Below, piece by piece: positions 1 to 7,422 of a stretch of 64,000 bases of DNA. The notes beneath the pieces were generated by a model. That model did not search any database and was not told the origin of the DNA. It was given only the letters and a program-made list of their open reading frames with translations. The first letter of the stretch is position 1. Every line of letters begins with the position of its first letter. The DNA comes from Bacteroidota bacterium (lineage in GTDB: Bacteria; Bacteroidota; Bacteroidia; Flavobacteriales; Weeksellaceae), in contig JAFAFC010000005.1 of assembly GCA_023423715.1 (NCBI GenBank), forward strand, positions 133,164-197,163. Direction: 5' to 3'. The translations under genes were made by a program, and so were the position numbers.

Positions 1-14
1 TAGAAATTAAAAGT

Positions 15-662
15 ATGAAAAGAATTGTATCAACGATGGTTACGGGCGCACTAGTTGCAGGAAGTATGATGCTGGTTCAAGCACAGAAAGCCGACGCTCG
101 TTCGCAACAAATTTTAGATAAAGTAGCTGCAAAATATAAAGCAAATAAAAACACGTATTTTAAATTTGCTTTCGGATCGGGTTCTAACGGAAAAGTTACA
201 AAAAACGAAACCGGAATTTTCTACACGACTCCTACAAAGTATCGTTTGAAAATTATGGGTACAGAACAGATTTTTGACGGTAGCAAAATTTACAATATTA
301 GTGACGAAGATCAAGAAGTAACGATTGCAAAAGCAAACGGAAGCGAAATGATGTTCTCCCCTACTACATATTTGAACAACTATAAAAAAGAATACAACAC
401 AACGTACCAAGGAAAAGCTACTGTTGCTGGAAAAAGTACGGATGTTGTGAAGTTGGTTCCTGTAAAGGATAACGGAATTAAAGAAGTGAAAATCTATCTG
501 GATCCGTCGAGCAATCAGTTGGTGAAAATTGAGCAATACAGCTCTGATAATGATTTTTCAACCATTACGATTCAAGATTATAGAGCCAATCAGAATTTGA
601 AGGCGGATATGTTTACCTTCAACAAAAATTTGTATAAAAATTATATGGTAACCAACTTATAA
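15..662 (+). CDS. lolA: LolA-like outer-membrane lipoprotein carrier
   Basis: The 215-residue protein is a periplasmic chaperone of the LolA/LolB fold, which carries lipoproteins from the inner-membrane Lol ABC transporter to the outer membrane. Residues 1-28 form a signal peptide (basic MKR, hydrophobic core, cleavage near AQKADA). The mature part has the LolA layout: an early helix (QQILDKVAAKYKANK), a GIFYTTPTKYRLKIMG strand pair, then alternating strands ending in an FTFNKN strand. The length is normal. It has no partner on its 3' side, because a strong terminator follows. The family call rests on pattern, not on an alignment; a generic LolA-fold protein is the alternative. Confidence 0.85.
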   Translation: MKRIVSTMVTGALVAGSMMLVQAQKADARSQQILDKVAAKYKANKNTYFKFAFGSGSNGKVTKNETGIFYTTPTKYRLKIMGTEQIFDGSKIYNISDEDQEVTIAKANGSEMMFSPTTYLNNYKKEYNTTYQGKATVAGKSTDVVKLVPVKDNGIKEVKIYLDPSSNQLVKIEQYSSDNDFSTITIQDYRANQNLKADMFTFNKNLYKNYMVTNL

Positions 663-684
663 GAGGTTGCCGAGATAAAACCAA

Positions 685-713
685 AGCCACAAAGTTTGTT
701 TGTGGCTTTTTTT
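685..713 (+). terminator. Intrinsic terminator of lolA
   Basis: A 9-bp perfect stem (AGCCACAAA / TTTGTGGCT) with loop GTTTG is followed by seven T. It separates lolA from lptG. The loop TTG also serves as the likely -33 box of the next promoter. Confidence 0.85.
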
Positions 714-724
714 GATTATTTTTG
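696..724 (+). promoter_or_regulatory. Promoter of the lptF/lptG-family gene
   Basis: TTG (696-698), an 18-bp spacer, then TATTTTTG (717-724) fit the Bacteroidota -33/-7 pattern. The -7 box ends 5 nt before the ATG at 730, so the transcript would be almost leaderless. The element lies inside the upstream terminator hairpin. Confidence 0.55.
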
Positions 725-729
725 CGACC

Positions 730-2181
730 ATGAAAATCCTTGACAGGTATATCATTAAAACCTTTTTTGGACCTTTCTTCTTCATTTTCAGCGTTCTGTT
801 TTTCATCTTTATGGTGAATATCGTTTGGGTACAGATGTCGCAAATTGTTGGGAAAGGGCTTACGTATTGGGAAATTTTCAAATTCCTATTCTATAGTAGT
901 GCCACGGTGGTTTCTATGGTTTTGCCATTAACCATCCTACTTTCGTCCATTATGACGTTTGGAGATTTTGGAGAACGATATGAGTTAGCAGCAATGAAAG
1001 CCGCTGGAATCTCGTTAACACGAGTGATGATGCCTCTTTTCATTGTAACGATGGTACTTTCCCTAATTTTGGTTCTCTTTCAGAATAATATCAATCCAGC
1101 CTTTCAGCGGAAGGCTCGAAATATGATGTACAATATCGCTTTAACGAAACCTGCGTTGAACTTTGTTCCAGGCCAATTTGTGAATACACTACCAGGATTC
1201 TCTATTAAATTCGATAAAATTGAAGGCGATAATGGAGAGCGAATTGAAGGTGTCTTTCTTCATAAAGCGACTAACGTTTATGATGATCAACAATCCATCA
1301 TTGCTAAAAAAGGACTTTTCTCGGATTCTCAGAATAAAAATTATTTAAAATTAACTTTGTTTGATGGCTATATCTACGAAGATAATTTGAAAAACAAATC
1401 CTATCAAGATCGTTTTAAGCAGCAGAATCAATCGATAAAATTTGATACGATGGTGTATCATTTTGATATATCGGAAATCACAAAAAAGGCGATAGAAAAG
1501 GAACAATTAGGTGACGATTATCGTTTTCAACGTTACGATGAAATTGAAGAAACGGTGATTACGAAGAAAAAAGAAAACACCGAAACCTTTAAATCACTGA
1601 GTGCTTCTTTAGTAAACAGTACGAATTCCTATGTAACTTATATTGACAGCAGAAAATTTGATAAGAAAGTTCAACCTCAATATAAATTAGACACCCTAAA
1701 AAAGGATAAAAAACTTGAAATTCTATACAATGCGTATAATAAAATAGAAGTTTTAAAATCCGATCAGAAAGCGAAAGAAGACGAAATAGGGCGAAATATA
1801 AAGTCGCATAGTAAAATGATTATCTTCCAACAGCGTATTTTCTCGTACGGATTTACGTGTATTATCTTCTTTTTAATTGGTGCGAGCTTAGGATCGATTA
1901 TTAGAAAAGGAGGAATGGGACTTCCTGTGGTTATTGCCATCATTATCTTCATTATTTATTTCGTAATGAATTTGGGTATTGAAAACATTTCGTGGAAAGG
2001 AAAATTAGACCCGTATTTGGCTGCTTGGCTCCCGAATATGATATTGTTCCCGTTCGGCGTTTGGCTTACCTATAAGGCCATGACGGATTCCCAAGTGTTT
2101 GATGGTGAGAAGTACAAAAAGTTCTTCAAACCCGTTATCAATCTTTTCCAAAAGAACAAAGAACATTCTCGATATCGATAA
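730..2181 (+). CDS. LptF/LptG-family permease
   Basis: This is an inner-membrane permease subunit of the Lpt ABC transporter, which extracts lipopolysaccharide from the inner membrane and pushes it onto the periplasmic bridge. Of 483 residues, the first ~115 hold three membrane segments (TFFGPFFFIFSVLFFIFMVNIVW; ATVVSMVLPLTILLSSIMTFG; MPLFIVTMVLSLILVLF). A periplasmic domain covers about 120-365, and three more membrane segments end the protein. The GERYELAAMKAAGIS coupling-helix sequence after helix 2 is typical of LptF/G. A longer reading from TTG at 700 is rejected because it starts inside the terminator stem; ATG 730 has a promoter in front. LptF and LptG cannot be told apart here, so no symbol is given. 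Confidence 0.88.
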   Translation: MKILDRYIIKTFFGPFFFIFSVLFFIFMVNIVWVQMSQIVGKGLTYWEIFKFLFYSSATVVSMVLPLTILLSSIMTFGDFGERYELAAMKAAGISLTRVMMPLFIVTMVLSLILVLFQNNINPAFQRKARNMMYNIALTKPALNFVPGQFVNTLPGFSIKFDKIEGDNGERIEGVFLHKATNVYDDQQSIIAKKGLFSDSQNKNYLKLTLFDGYIYEDNLKNKSYQDRFKQQNQSIKFDTMVYHFDISEITKKAIEKEQLGDDYRFQRYDEIEETVITKKKENTETFKSLSASLVNSTNSYVTYIDSRKFDKKVQPQYKLDTLKKDKKLEILYNAYNKIEVLKSDQKAKEDEIGRNIKSHSKMIIFQQRIFSYGFTCIIFFLIGASLGSIIRKGGMGLPVVIAIIIFIIYFVMNLGIENISWKGKLDPYLAAWLPNMILFPFGVWLTYKAMTDSQVFDGEKYKKFFKPVINLFQKNKEHSRYR

Positions 2182-2184
2182 CAA

Positions 2185-2211
2185 AAAAAGACTGCAATTG
2201 CAGTCTTTTTT
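2185..2211. terminator. Bidirectional terminator between lptG-like gene and frr
   Basis: The perfect palindrome GACTGCAATTGCAGTC is flanked by A-run and T-run, so it can end both converging transcripts. Confidence 0.85.
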
Positions 2212-2229
2212 ATTTTGATTAGGAAAGCA

Positions 2230-2784
2230 TTAAACTTTCATAATTTCAGCTTCTTTTACTTTCAGAACTTCTTCTGCTTTCTTAGAAAAATTGTCTGTTA
2301 ATTGTTGGATTTCTGCTTCTTTATCTTTCACAAGATCTTCGGAAATTCCTTCTACTTTTTTCAAATCTTTCATTCCTTCTTGACGCGCGTTACGAATCAC
2401 AACTTTCGTTTGCTCAGATTCTGCTTTCGCTTGTTTTGCTAATTCTTTTCTTCTTTCCTCTGTTAAAGGTGGTACGTTCAAAATAATAATATCACCATTG
2501 TTAGAAGGCGCAAATCCCAAATTAGAATTGATGATCGCCTTTTCGATTGGGCCTAAAGCACCACGATCCCAAGGCTGAATAGAAATTGTCATCGCATCAG
2601 GAACCGAAACGTTTGCCACTTGATTAAGCGGTGTCATAGCTCCGTAATATTCTACCATCACATCCTGAACCATCGTTGTAGAAGCTCTTCCAGCTCTAAT
2701 TTTTTGGAAAGCGTGATCTAAGTGTTTTAACGCAGCCTGCATTTCTTCTTTTACAGTTTCCACGATTAGGTTTAATTCTTCCAT
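2230..2784 (-). CDS. frr: Ribosome recycling factor
   Basis: Ribosome recycling factor splits post-termination ribosomes together with EF-G and IF3. The 184 residues match the usual ~185. They show the RRF signature: HAFQKIRAGRASTTMVQDVMVEYYG near residue 25-50, the ISIQPWDRGALGPIEKAI segment, and PPLTEERRKELAKQAK followed by the long helices of the three-helix bundle. It lies 51 bp downstream of pyrH on the same strand and is probably co-transcribed with it. The common rpsB-tsf-pyrH-frr string is reduced here to pyrH-frr. Confidence 0.97.
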   Translation of the reverse strand: MEELNLIVETVKEEMQAALKHLDHAFQKIRAGRASTTMVQDVMVEYYGAMTPLNQVANVSVPDAMTISIQPWDRGALGPIEKAIINSNLGFAPSNNGDIIILNVPPLTEERRKELAKQAKAESEQTKVVIRNARQEGMKDLKKVEGISEDLVKDKEAEIQQLTDNFSKKAEEVLKVKEAEIMKV

Positions 2785-2835
2785 TCCGTATTTTAAAATT
2801 TGATAATTGACTAATTTATTTGACTTTAGCTTTTC

Positions 2836-3543
2836 TTAAAGATCAACCAAAGTACCGATATTTTCTCCTTGAACCAATTTTTGAAGGTTGTTTTCCTTAT
2901 TCATATCAAAAACGATAATTGGTAATTTGTTCTCGTGACTTAACGTAAACGCTGTCATATCCATTACTTTCAAATCTTTTTCGAAAACTTCTTCAAATGT
3001 CAACGAGTTGAATTTTACTGCATTTACATTTTTTTCAGGATCGCTATCGTAGATTCCATCTACACGCGTTCCTTTTAAGATTACATCCGCTCCAATTTCA
3101 ATTGCGCGAAGCGTTGCTGCTGTATCTGTCGTAAAATATGGGTTTCCTGTTCCAGCACCGAAAATCACCACTCTACCTTTTTCAAGATGACGTACTGCTC
3201 TTCTTTTGATAAAAGGCTCTGCTACTTTATCCATTTCAATTGCAGACATCAATCTTGTCTTCATTCCAGCGTCTTCCATCGCGCCTTGCAATGCCATCCC
3301 GTTAATTACCGTTGCTAGCATTCCCATATAATCGCCTTGGACACGATCCATTCCAGATGCAGCACCAGCCAAACCTCTGAAAATATTTCCTCCTCCAATT
3401 ACAATCGCAACTTCACAACCTAAATCGACAACTTTCTTGATTTCGTTTGCATATTCTTGCAATCTATCGTTATCAATTCCGTATTGTCTTGCACCCATTA
3501 ACGCTTCACCGCTAAGTTTAAGAAGGATTCTTTTATATTTCAT
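2836..3543 (-). CDS. pyrH: UMP kinase
   Basis: Bacterial hexameric UMP kinase (amino-acid-kinase fold) phosphorylates UMP to UDP with ATP in pyrimidine nucleotide synthesis. The 235-residue protein starts with YKRILLKLSGEALMG, the phosphate-binding KLSG loop. It continues with IGGGNIFRG (about residue 50), GTGNPYFTTDTAATLRA (about 130-148) and KGTRVDGIYDSDP, all diagnostic of PyrH. A -7 element lies at 3562-3569, upstream of the ATG. It leads a two-gene unit with frr. Confidence 0.97.
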   Translation of the reverse strand: MKYKRILLKLSGEALMGARQYGIDNDRLQEYANEIKKVVDLGCEVAIVIGGGNIFRGLAGAASGMDRVQGDYMGMLATVINGMALQGAMEDAGMKTRLMSAIEMDKVAEPFIKRRAVRHLEKGRVVIFGAGTGNPYFTTDTAATLRAIEIGADVILKGTRVDGIYDSDPEKNVNAVKFNSLTFEEVFEKDLKVMDMTAFTLSHENKLPIIVFDMNKENNLQKLVQGENIGTLVDL

Positions 3544-3561
3544 CTGATTTTATTTATGATG

Positions 3562-3569
3562 CAAATATA
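3562..3569 (-). promoter_or_regulatory. -7 element of pyrH-frr
   Basis: TATATTTG on the minus strand ends 18 nt before the pyrH ATG. No convincing TTG lies at the expected -33 distance, so support is half a promoter. Confidence 0.4.
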
Positions 3570-3639
3570 ATGAAATAAGCAAAATTTCGTTTAACGAATT
3601 ATATTTTGTTTTTTTATTTTAATTCAAATTAAAATGAGG

Positions 3640-3647
3640 TATTTTTG
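3640..3647 (+). promoter_or_regulatory. -7 element of porQ-cmk
   Basis: TATTTTTG lies 11 nt before the porQ ATG. The expected -33 position has TTT rather than TTG. Confidence 0.4.
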
Positions 3648-3658
3648 CACCAACATCT

Positions 3659-4663
3659 ATGTATAAAAGAAATTTATTAGCGCTTTTTTCCGTAGCAATT
3701 TCGTGCTTTTCACTTGCTCAGACTGGTGAAAACGTTTATACATTTTTAAATGTTCCTGTATCAGCAAGACAATCTGCTTTAGGAGGTGATGCCATTTCCA
3801 TACGAGATTATGACGTCAGTTTGGTGAATGTAAATCCATCCTTGATGAATTTGGATATGGATAATCGTGTTTCCGTAAACTATGCTTCGTATTTAGCCGA
3901 TTCTAAATTTGGAACGTTATCTTATGTTCGAGATTTGGGAGAAGGACATTTAGTCGCATTCAATGCTAGATACATGGATTTCGGCGATATGCCAAGAACG
4001 GATGAATCTGGAAACATTTCAGGTGATTTTAAAGCATCAGACGCGATGCTTGGTTTGAGTTATGCCTATCAATTTGAATCCAATTGGACAATTGGTGGAA
4101 GCGTTAACTTCATCAGTTCAAAAATTGACAATTATACGTCAATGGCTGTCGCAGGAACCGGAGCAATCACTTATCATCTCGACGAAAGCAAAGAAAGTAT
4201 TTCTTTAATTGCTCGAAATTTCGGTTATCAGTTTAAGACTTTTAATGGTGAACGAGAAACGTTACCATTCCGAATTGATTTAGGTTATACCAAAATTTTA
4301 GATGAATTTCCGATTGCCATAACGATTACAGCACACGATTTACAGAAATTTAACATTTCACAAGATTATAATAACAACGGACAAGAAGTAAAAACACTAC
4401 GAAAAATCGCAGATCATTTTTCGATTGGTGCCGAGTTGTTCCCTGAGCAATCCTTCAACTTCCGTTTGGGATATAATGTAAAACGAGGAAATGAATTAGC
4501 CGTTCTTGATCAACGAAGCTTTGCCGGATTATCTGTAGGATTTGGAGTGAAAATCTCCTATTTCCGATTTGATTATTCGCATGCGCGCTATCACAATTCA
4601 TCCAATATGAATATGTTCGGCTTAACAATGGATTTAATAGAAATTGGAGGAAACAGAAGATAA
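3659..4663 (+). CDS. porQ: Type IX secretion system protein PorQ
   Basis: PorQ is an outer-membrane barrel of the FadL/PorV-like group. It belongs to the type IX secretion system of Bacteroidota, where it is associated with the PorU/PorV attachment machinery. The 334 residues begin with a signal peptide (cleavage after SLAQ). The family start TGENVYTFLNVPVSARQSALGG follows, with AxxNPS-like NVNPSLM and many alternating beta strands. The C-terminus has short strands (FGVKISYFRFDYSHARYHN, MFGLTMDLIE). It is followed after 1 nt by cmk, the usual neighbour of porQ in flavobacteria. PorV/PorP relatives are the alternative, but the N-terminal pattern fits PorQ best. Confidence 0.88.
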   Translation: MYKRNLLALFSVAISCFSLAQTGENVYTFLNVPVSARQSALGGDAISIRDYDVSLVNVNPSLMNLDMDNRVSVNYASYLADSKFGTLSYVRDLGEGHLVAFNARYMDFGDMPRTDESGNISGDFKASDAMLGLSYAYQFESNWTIGGSVNFISSKIDNYTSMAVAGTGAITYHLDESKESISLIARNFGYQFKTFNGERETLPFRIDLGYTKILDEFPIAITITAHDLQKFNISQDYNNNGQEVKTLRKIADHFSIGAELFPEQSFNFRLGYNVKRGNELAVLDQRSFAGLSVGFGVKISYFRFDYSHARYHNSSNMNMFGLTMDLIEIGGNRR

Positions 4664-4664
4664 T

Positions 4665-5333
4665 ATGAAAAGGAAACCCGTAATTGCCATTGATGGCTAC
4701 TCATCAACCGGAAAAAGCTCAATCTCGAAAGCGATTGCAAAAGAATTAGGAATTATCCACATGGATACTGGAGCTTTATACCGTGGTATTACGTTTTATG
4801 CACTTCAGTATTGTTCGAAAGAAAATAAAATTGACTTAAACTGCCTTTTTGACAGCTTTTCGAATTTAGAATTGCAATTTAAAGAATCGAATCAAGTTTT
4901 AGAATTGTATTTAAATGGTCAAAATATCGATCATGAAATCCGAACTCAAGAAGTTTCGGACCATGTGAGTTTTATTGCGAAGCAGCTTGAAGTTCGTGAA
5001 TTTTTATTGAAAACGCAACGTGATATTGCTAAAAATGGCGGCGTCATTATGGACGGAAGAGACATTGCAACTGTCGTACTTCCTGATGCAGATTATAAAT
5101 TTTTTCTGACAGCAAGCATTGAAGAACGCACTAGAAGACGTTATAAAGAGCTTATTGAACTGGGAATGGAAACACCTCTAGAAACGGTACGCGAAAATTT
5201 GATTTCAAGAGATAAGATTGATAGTGAACGTGAAGTAGCGCCATTAAAAAAAGCAGATGATGCCATTTTAATTGACAATTCCGACATTACGAAAGATGAA
5301 ACCATTGCCCTTATTCTTTCGTATATTAAATAG
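4665..5333 (+). CDS. cmk: Cytidylate kinase
   Basis: Cytidylate kinase converts (d)CMP to (d)CDP with ATP. The P-loop GYSSTGKSS is at residues 11-19, and HMDTGALYRGITFYAL (the NMP-binding start) and DGRDIATVVLPDADYKFFLTAS follow. The sequence ERTRRRYKEL is the lid region and RDKIDSEREVAPL the CMP-specific segment. The start is ATG 4665 (222 residues), one base after the porQ stop. A TTG reading from 4644 would overlap porQ and add seven non-family residues. It is probably co-transcribed with porQ. Confidence 0.95.
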   Translation: MKRKPVIAIDGYSSTGKSSISKAIAKELGIIHMDTGALYRGITFYALQYCSKENKIDLNCLFDSFSNLELQFKESNQVLELYLNGQNIDHEIRTQEVSDHVSFIAKQLEVREFLLKTQRDIAKNGGVIMDGRDIATVVLPDADYKFFLTASIEERTRRRYKELIELGMETPLETVRENLISRDKIDSEREVAPLKKADDAILIDNSDITKDETIALILSYIK

Positions 5334-5366
5334 TTTAACAAACTTTAAGACAAGACAACTTGTCAA

Positions 5367-5382
5367 TGGCATTTTTGTTGCA
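5367..5382 (+). promoter_or_regulatory. Sigma-54-type (-24/-12) promoter of the YtxH-like gene
   Basis: TGGCA (5367-5371) and TTGCA (5378-5382) are spaced exactly as in the consensus TGGCACG-N4-TTGCW, with GG and GC dinucleotides 12 bp apart. A perfect 11-bp palindrome, GACAACTTGTC, sits just upstream at 5354-5364. The gene starts at 5434, leaving a leader of about 40 nt. RpoN itself is not in this window. Confidence 0.6.
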
Positions 5383-5433
5383 GTTTCTTGGTAACTATCA
5401 ACAAAATACTTAACTTTAAAAAAATAAACTATC

Positions 5434-5814
5434 ATGTCAAAAAAAGGAAATAATACAGCAGGTGTACTAGCAGGATTATTAGCAGGAGCAGCAGCAGGAG
5501 TTGTCCTAGGAATGCTTTATGCACCAGAAGAAGGTAAAGAAACAAGAAAAAAGATCAAAACCAAAGCGAACGATCTAAAAGATCAAGCTTCTGATCAGTA
5601 TCACAAAACAGCTGAGAAGGTTAAAGATCAGTATCACAATGTTTCGGATAAAGTAAAAGATCAGTACGATTCTTTTTCGACGCAATTTAAAGAAACATCG
5701 AACAAAGTAGCTTCTTCTGTAAAAGAAGGATACGATAAGTACAAAGACAAAGCTGCAAAAACAGTTGCTGATGTCTCTGAAGAGATCGAAACAGAACTAG
5801 ACGGACTAAAATAA
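5434..5814 (+). CDS. YtxH-domain small membrane protein
   Basis: The 126-residue protein has the YtxH layout: one glycine/alanine-rich membrane segment (AGVLAGLLAGAAAGVVLGMLYAPEEG, residues 9-34), then a long charged, helical, likely coiled-coil tail. The tail contains the repeated unit DQYH-KTAEKVK / DQYHNVSDKVK / DQYDSF. The APEEGKETRKKI motif after the membrane segment is characteristic. YtxH proteins are induced by general stress in other bacteria; the biochemical role is unknown. It is a single-gene unit: sigma-54-like promoter before it, strong terminator after it. A second, shorter relative is at 42256-42492. Confidence 0.8.
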   Translation: MSKKGNNTAGVLAGLLAGAAAGVVLGMLYAPEEGKETRKKIKTKANDLKDQASDQYHKTAEKVKDQYHNVSDKVKDQYDSFSTQFKETSNKVASSVKEGYDKYKDKAAKTVADVSEEIETELDGLK

Positions 5815-5841
5815 GACTCCGTTTCCATAAAAAATTAATAT

Positions 5842-5872
5842 AAAAGGAAACTTTTTCAAGTTTCCTTTTTTT
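5842..5872 (+). terminator. Terminator of the YtxH-like gene
   Basis: A 12-bp perfect stem (AAAAGGAAACTT / AAGTTTCCTTTT), 4-nt loop and T-run, 28 bp after the stop codon. Confidence 0.85.
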
Positions 5873-5889
5873 GCATAAAAACTAGAAGT

Positions 5890-6198
5890 ATGATAGAAAT
5901 TCTGAAGGATTTCGCAGAGAAAAAAGTAGATTTACTGAAAATGGAAGCCACCGAGAAATCTGCCATGGTTTCGGGACTACTCTATTTTCTAGTTATAGCA
6001 CTTACTTTTTTAGTATTCTTCGTTGTATTCTTAATTTTAGGATTAGGATTGTGGATTGGCTATTTATTGGGTAATTATGCGTACGGATTGTTTATCATGT
6101 CGGCTCTATGTTTGATTTTTTTCATCCTTGTCATTATGAAACGAAAAGCCATCCAAAATTACGCTGCTAATATGTTTATTAAATTTTTAAATGATTAA
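5890..6198 (+). CDS. Holin-like small membrane protein (Phage_holin_3_6-like)
   Basis: The 102-residue protein has an amphipathic N-terminus rich in Lys/Glu (ILKDFAEKKVDLLKMEATEKSA). Two long hydrophobic stretches follow (about 30-57 and 62-84) and then a basic tail (MKRKAIQNYAANMF). This is the arrangement of the chromosomal 'phage holin family' proteins that are common in Bacteroidota and not linked to phage. It is 3 bp from the next gene, so the two are co-transcribed. A role in membrane stress is only suggested by the YtxH-like neighbour. There is no endolysin or phage gene nearby. Confidence 0.6.
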   Translation: MIEILKDFAEKKVDLLKMEATEKSAMVSGLLYFLVIALTFLVFFVVFLILGLGLWIGYLLGNYAYGLFIMSALCLIFFILVIMKRKAIQNYAANMFIKFLND

Positions 6199-6200
6199 CC

Positions 6201-6695
6201 ATGTCGTATCACTATAAAAGCTTAGAAGAACTGAGAAGGAAAAAAGAATTGTTGAAATCTGAAGTTAAAGATTTGGAAAATTTAATCACCTTTAAAAATC
6301 CAAAAGAGACTTTAAGTGCCGCAACACATGGCTATACAGACCAATTCTTAAAAGAAGTAGAACATGAAGATGGAAGCTCAAGTGTTCAACTCGATGCCTC
6401 ACCTATTGTACGAGGAATTTCAAGTCAAATAAAATCTAAAATGAACAAGAATACAATGGTTCAAATGGCGAGCAGTGAGCCCGGACAAGAATTGATTCAA
6501 AATGCACTAAAATTGGGCGCCGTTTCTTTTGTTGCAGGTTATGCGCAAAAAAGTTTAACTAAATCAAGCTGGAAAAAGAAAGCAATTGGTTTGGCTTTAA
6601 TTTATGTAGCTCCGATTGTATTGAAATACGCTCGTGAAAAACTAGAAGAATATCAAAAAAATAAGACCGCTTCGAGCTTAGAACAACTTATTTAA
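6201..6695 (+). CDS. Unknown protein with N-terminal coiled coil and C-terminal membrane segment
   Basis: I do not recognise a domain. The 164 residues begin with a charged helix (LEELRRKKELLKSEVKDLENLI), likely a short coiled coil. A Ser/Gly-rich middle follows, then a hydrophobic stretch (KLGAVSFVAGYA) and a likely membrane helix (KKAIGLALIYVAPIVLKYA, about 125-143) with a charged tail. It follows the holin-like gene by 2 bp and converges on trmH with an 8-bp overlap of the 3' ends. The two-gene unit probably encodes partners at the inner membrane; this is inference from linkage. Confidence 0.6.
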   Translation: MSYHYKSLEELRRKKELLKSEVKDLENLITFKNPKETLSAATHGYTDQFLKEVEHEDGSSSVQLDASPIVRGISSQIKSKMNKNTMVQMASSEPGQELIQNALKLGAVSFVAGYAQKSLTKSSWKKKAIGLALIYVAPIVLKYAREKLEEYQKNKTASSLEQLI

Positions 6696-7422
6696 ACCTC
6701 TTTTTCGAGAAGATTTCGCTCAAGATAATCGATGTTGCAATCGATACATTCAAACTCTCTGTGCTTTGCGTTTTTCCAAAACGAGGTATGGAGATTTTTT
6801 TATTTAAAAACGTTTCCGTTGATGCGCGCATTCCGTTCCCTTCATTTCCCATAATGAGGTTCATCTTTTCTGGGAAATCTGTGGTATAAATATTCTCACC
6901 ATCCATATCGGTTCCAACATTTTGATGTGTTGATTTTTCTAAAAAAGAGTCCAAATCAACATAGACAACGTTCACTCTTGTAAAACTTCCCATAGTGGCT
7001 TGAATCACCTTTGGATTGTACAAATCCACCGTATCTTCACTGCATATAATCTGTTCTACGCCGAACCAATCTGCCATTCGGATAATCGTTCCAAAGTTTC
7101 CAGGATCTTGAATCCCATCCAAAATAATATTGAAATTTGTATCAACAATACTACTTTCGGGAATTTCACAAACCGCTACCGAATCTTTCGGATGCTGAAG
7201 AAAACTAATTTTTTTCAGTTCGCGATCGTCTATTTTATGAATTTCAACACTAGGAAAATTCAAATTTTCTGGAGCGATAGAAAATATTTCTTGAACTTTA
7301 ATGTTAGAAGATATAAGTTCATTAATGGTTTTGTTCCCTTCAACCAAAAACAAATTGTATTTTTGTCTGAACTTTTTTTTATCTAGCGATTGAAAAATCT
7401 TGATTTTATGGGCAGTAAGCAT
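6688..7422 (-). CDS. SpoU/TrmH-family RNA 2'-O-methyltransferase
   Basis: SPOUT-class enzymes of this family methylate a ribose 2'-OH of rRNA or tRNA using SAM. The 244-residue protein starts with the substrate-binding region (KFRQKYNLFLVEGNKTINELI). The three knot motifs follow: LDGIQDPGNFGTIIRMADWFG (motif 1), MNLIMGNEGNGMR (motif 2) and SIPRFGKTQSTESLNVSIATSIIL (motif 3). The start is ATG 7422 (MLTAHKIKIFQSLDKKKF), which matches family starts; the longer reading to 7449 adds nine odd residues. Its first 15 bases overlap the divergent tamL start. The substrate RNA cannot be decided from sequence. Confidence 0.9.
   Translation of the reverse strand: MLTAHKIKIFQSLDKKKFRQKYNLFLVEGNKTINELISSNIKVQEIFSIAPENLNFPSVEIHKIDDRELKKISFLQHPKDSVAVCEIPESSIVDTNFNIILDGIQDPGNFGTIIRMADWFGVEQIICSEDTVDLYNPKVIQATMGSFTRVNVVYVDLDSFLEKSTHQNVGTDMDGENIYTTDFPEKMNLIMGNEGNGMRASTETFLNKKISIPRFGKTQSTESLNVSIATSIILSEIFSKKRFK

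Noticed and set aside
700..729. Longer reading of the LptF/G gene from TTG 700
   Set aside because: It begins inside the lolA terminator stem and before the -7 box; ATG 730 gives the family start.
5890..6198. Prophage remnant suggested by the holin-like gene
   Set aside because: No endolysin, capsid, integrase or attachment repeats nearby; base composition and neighbours are chromosomal.
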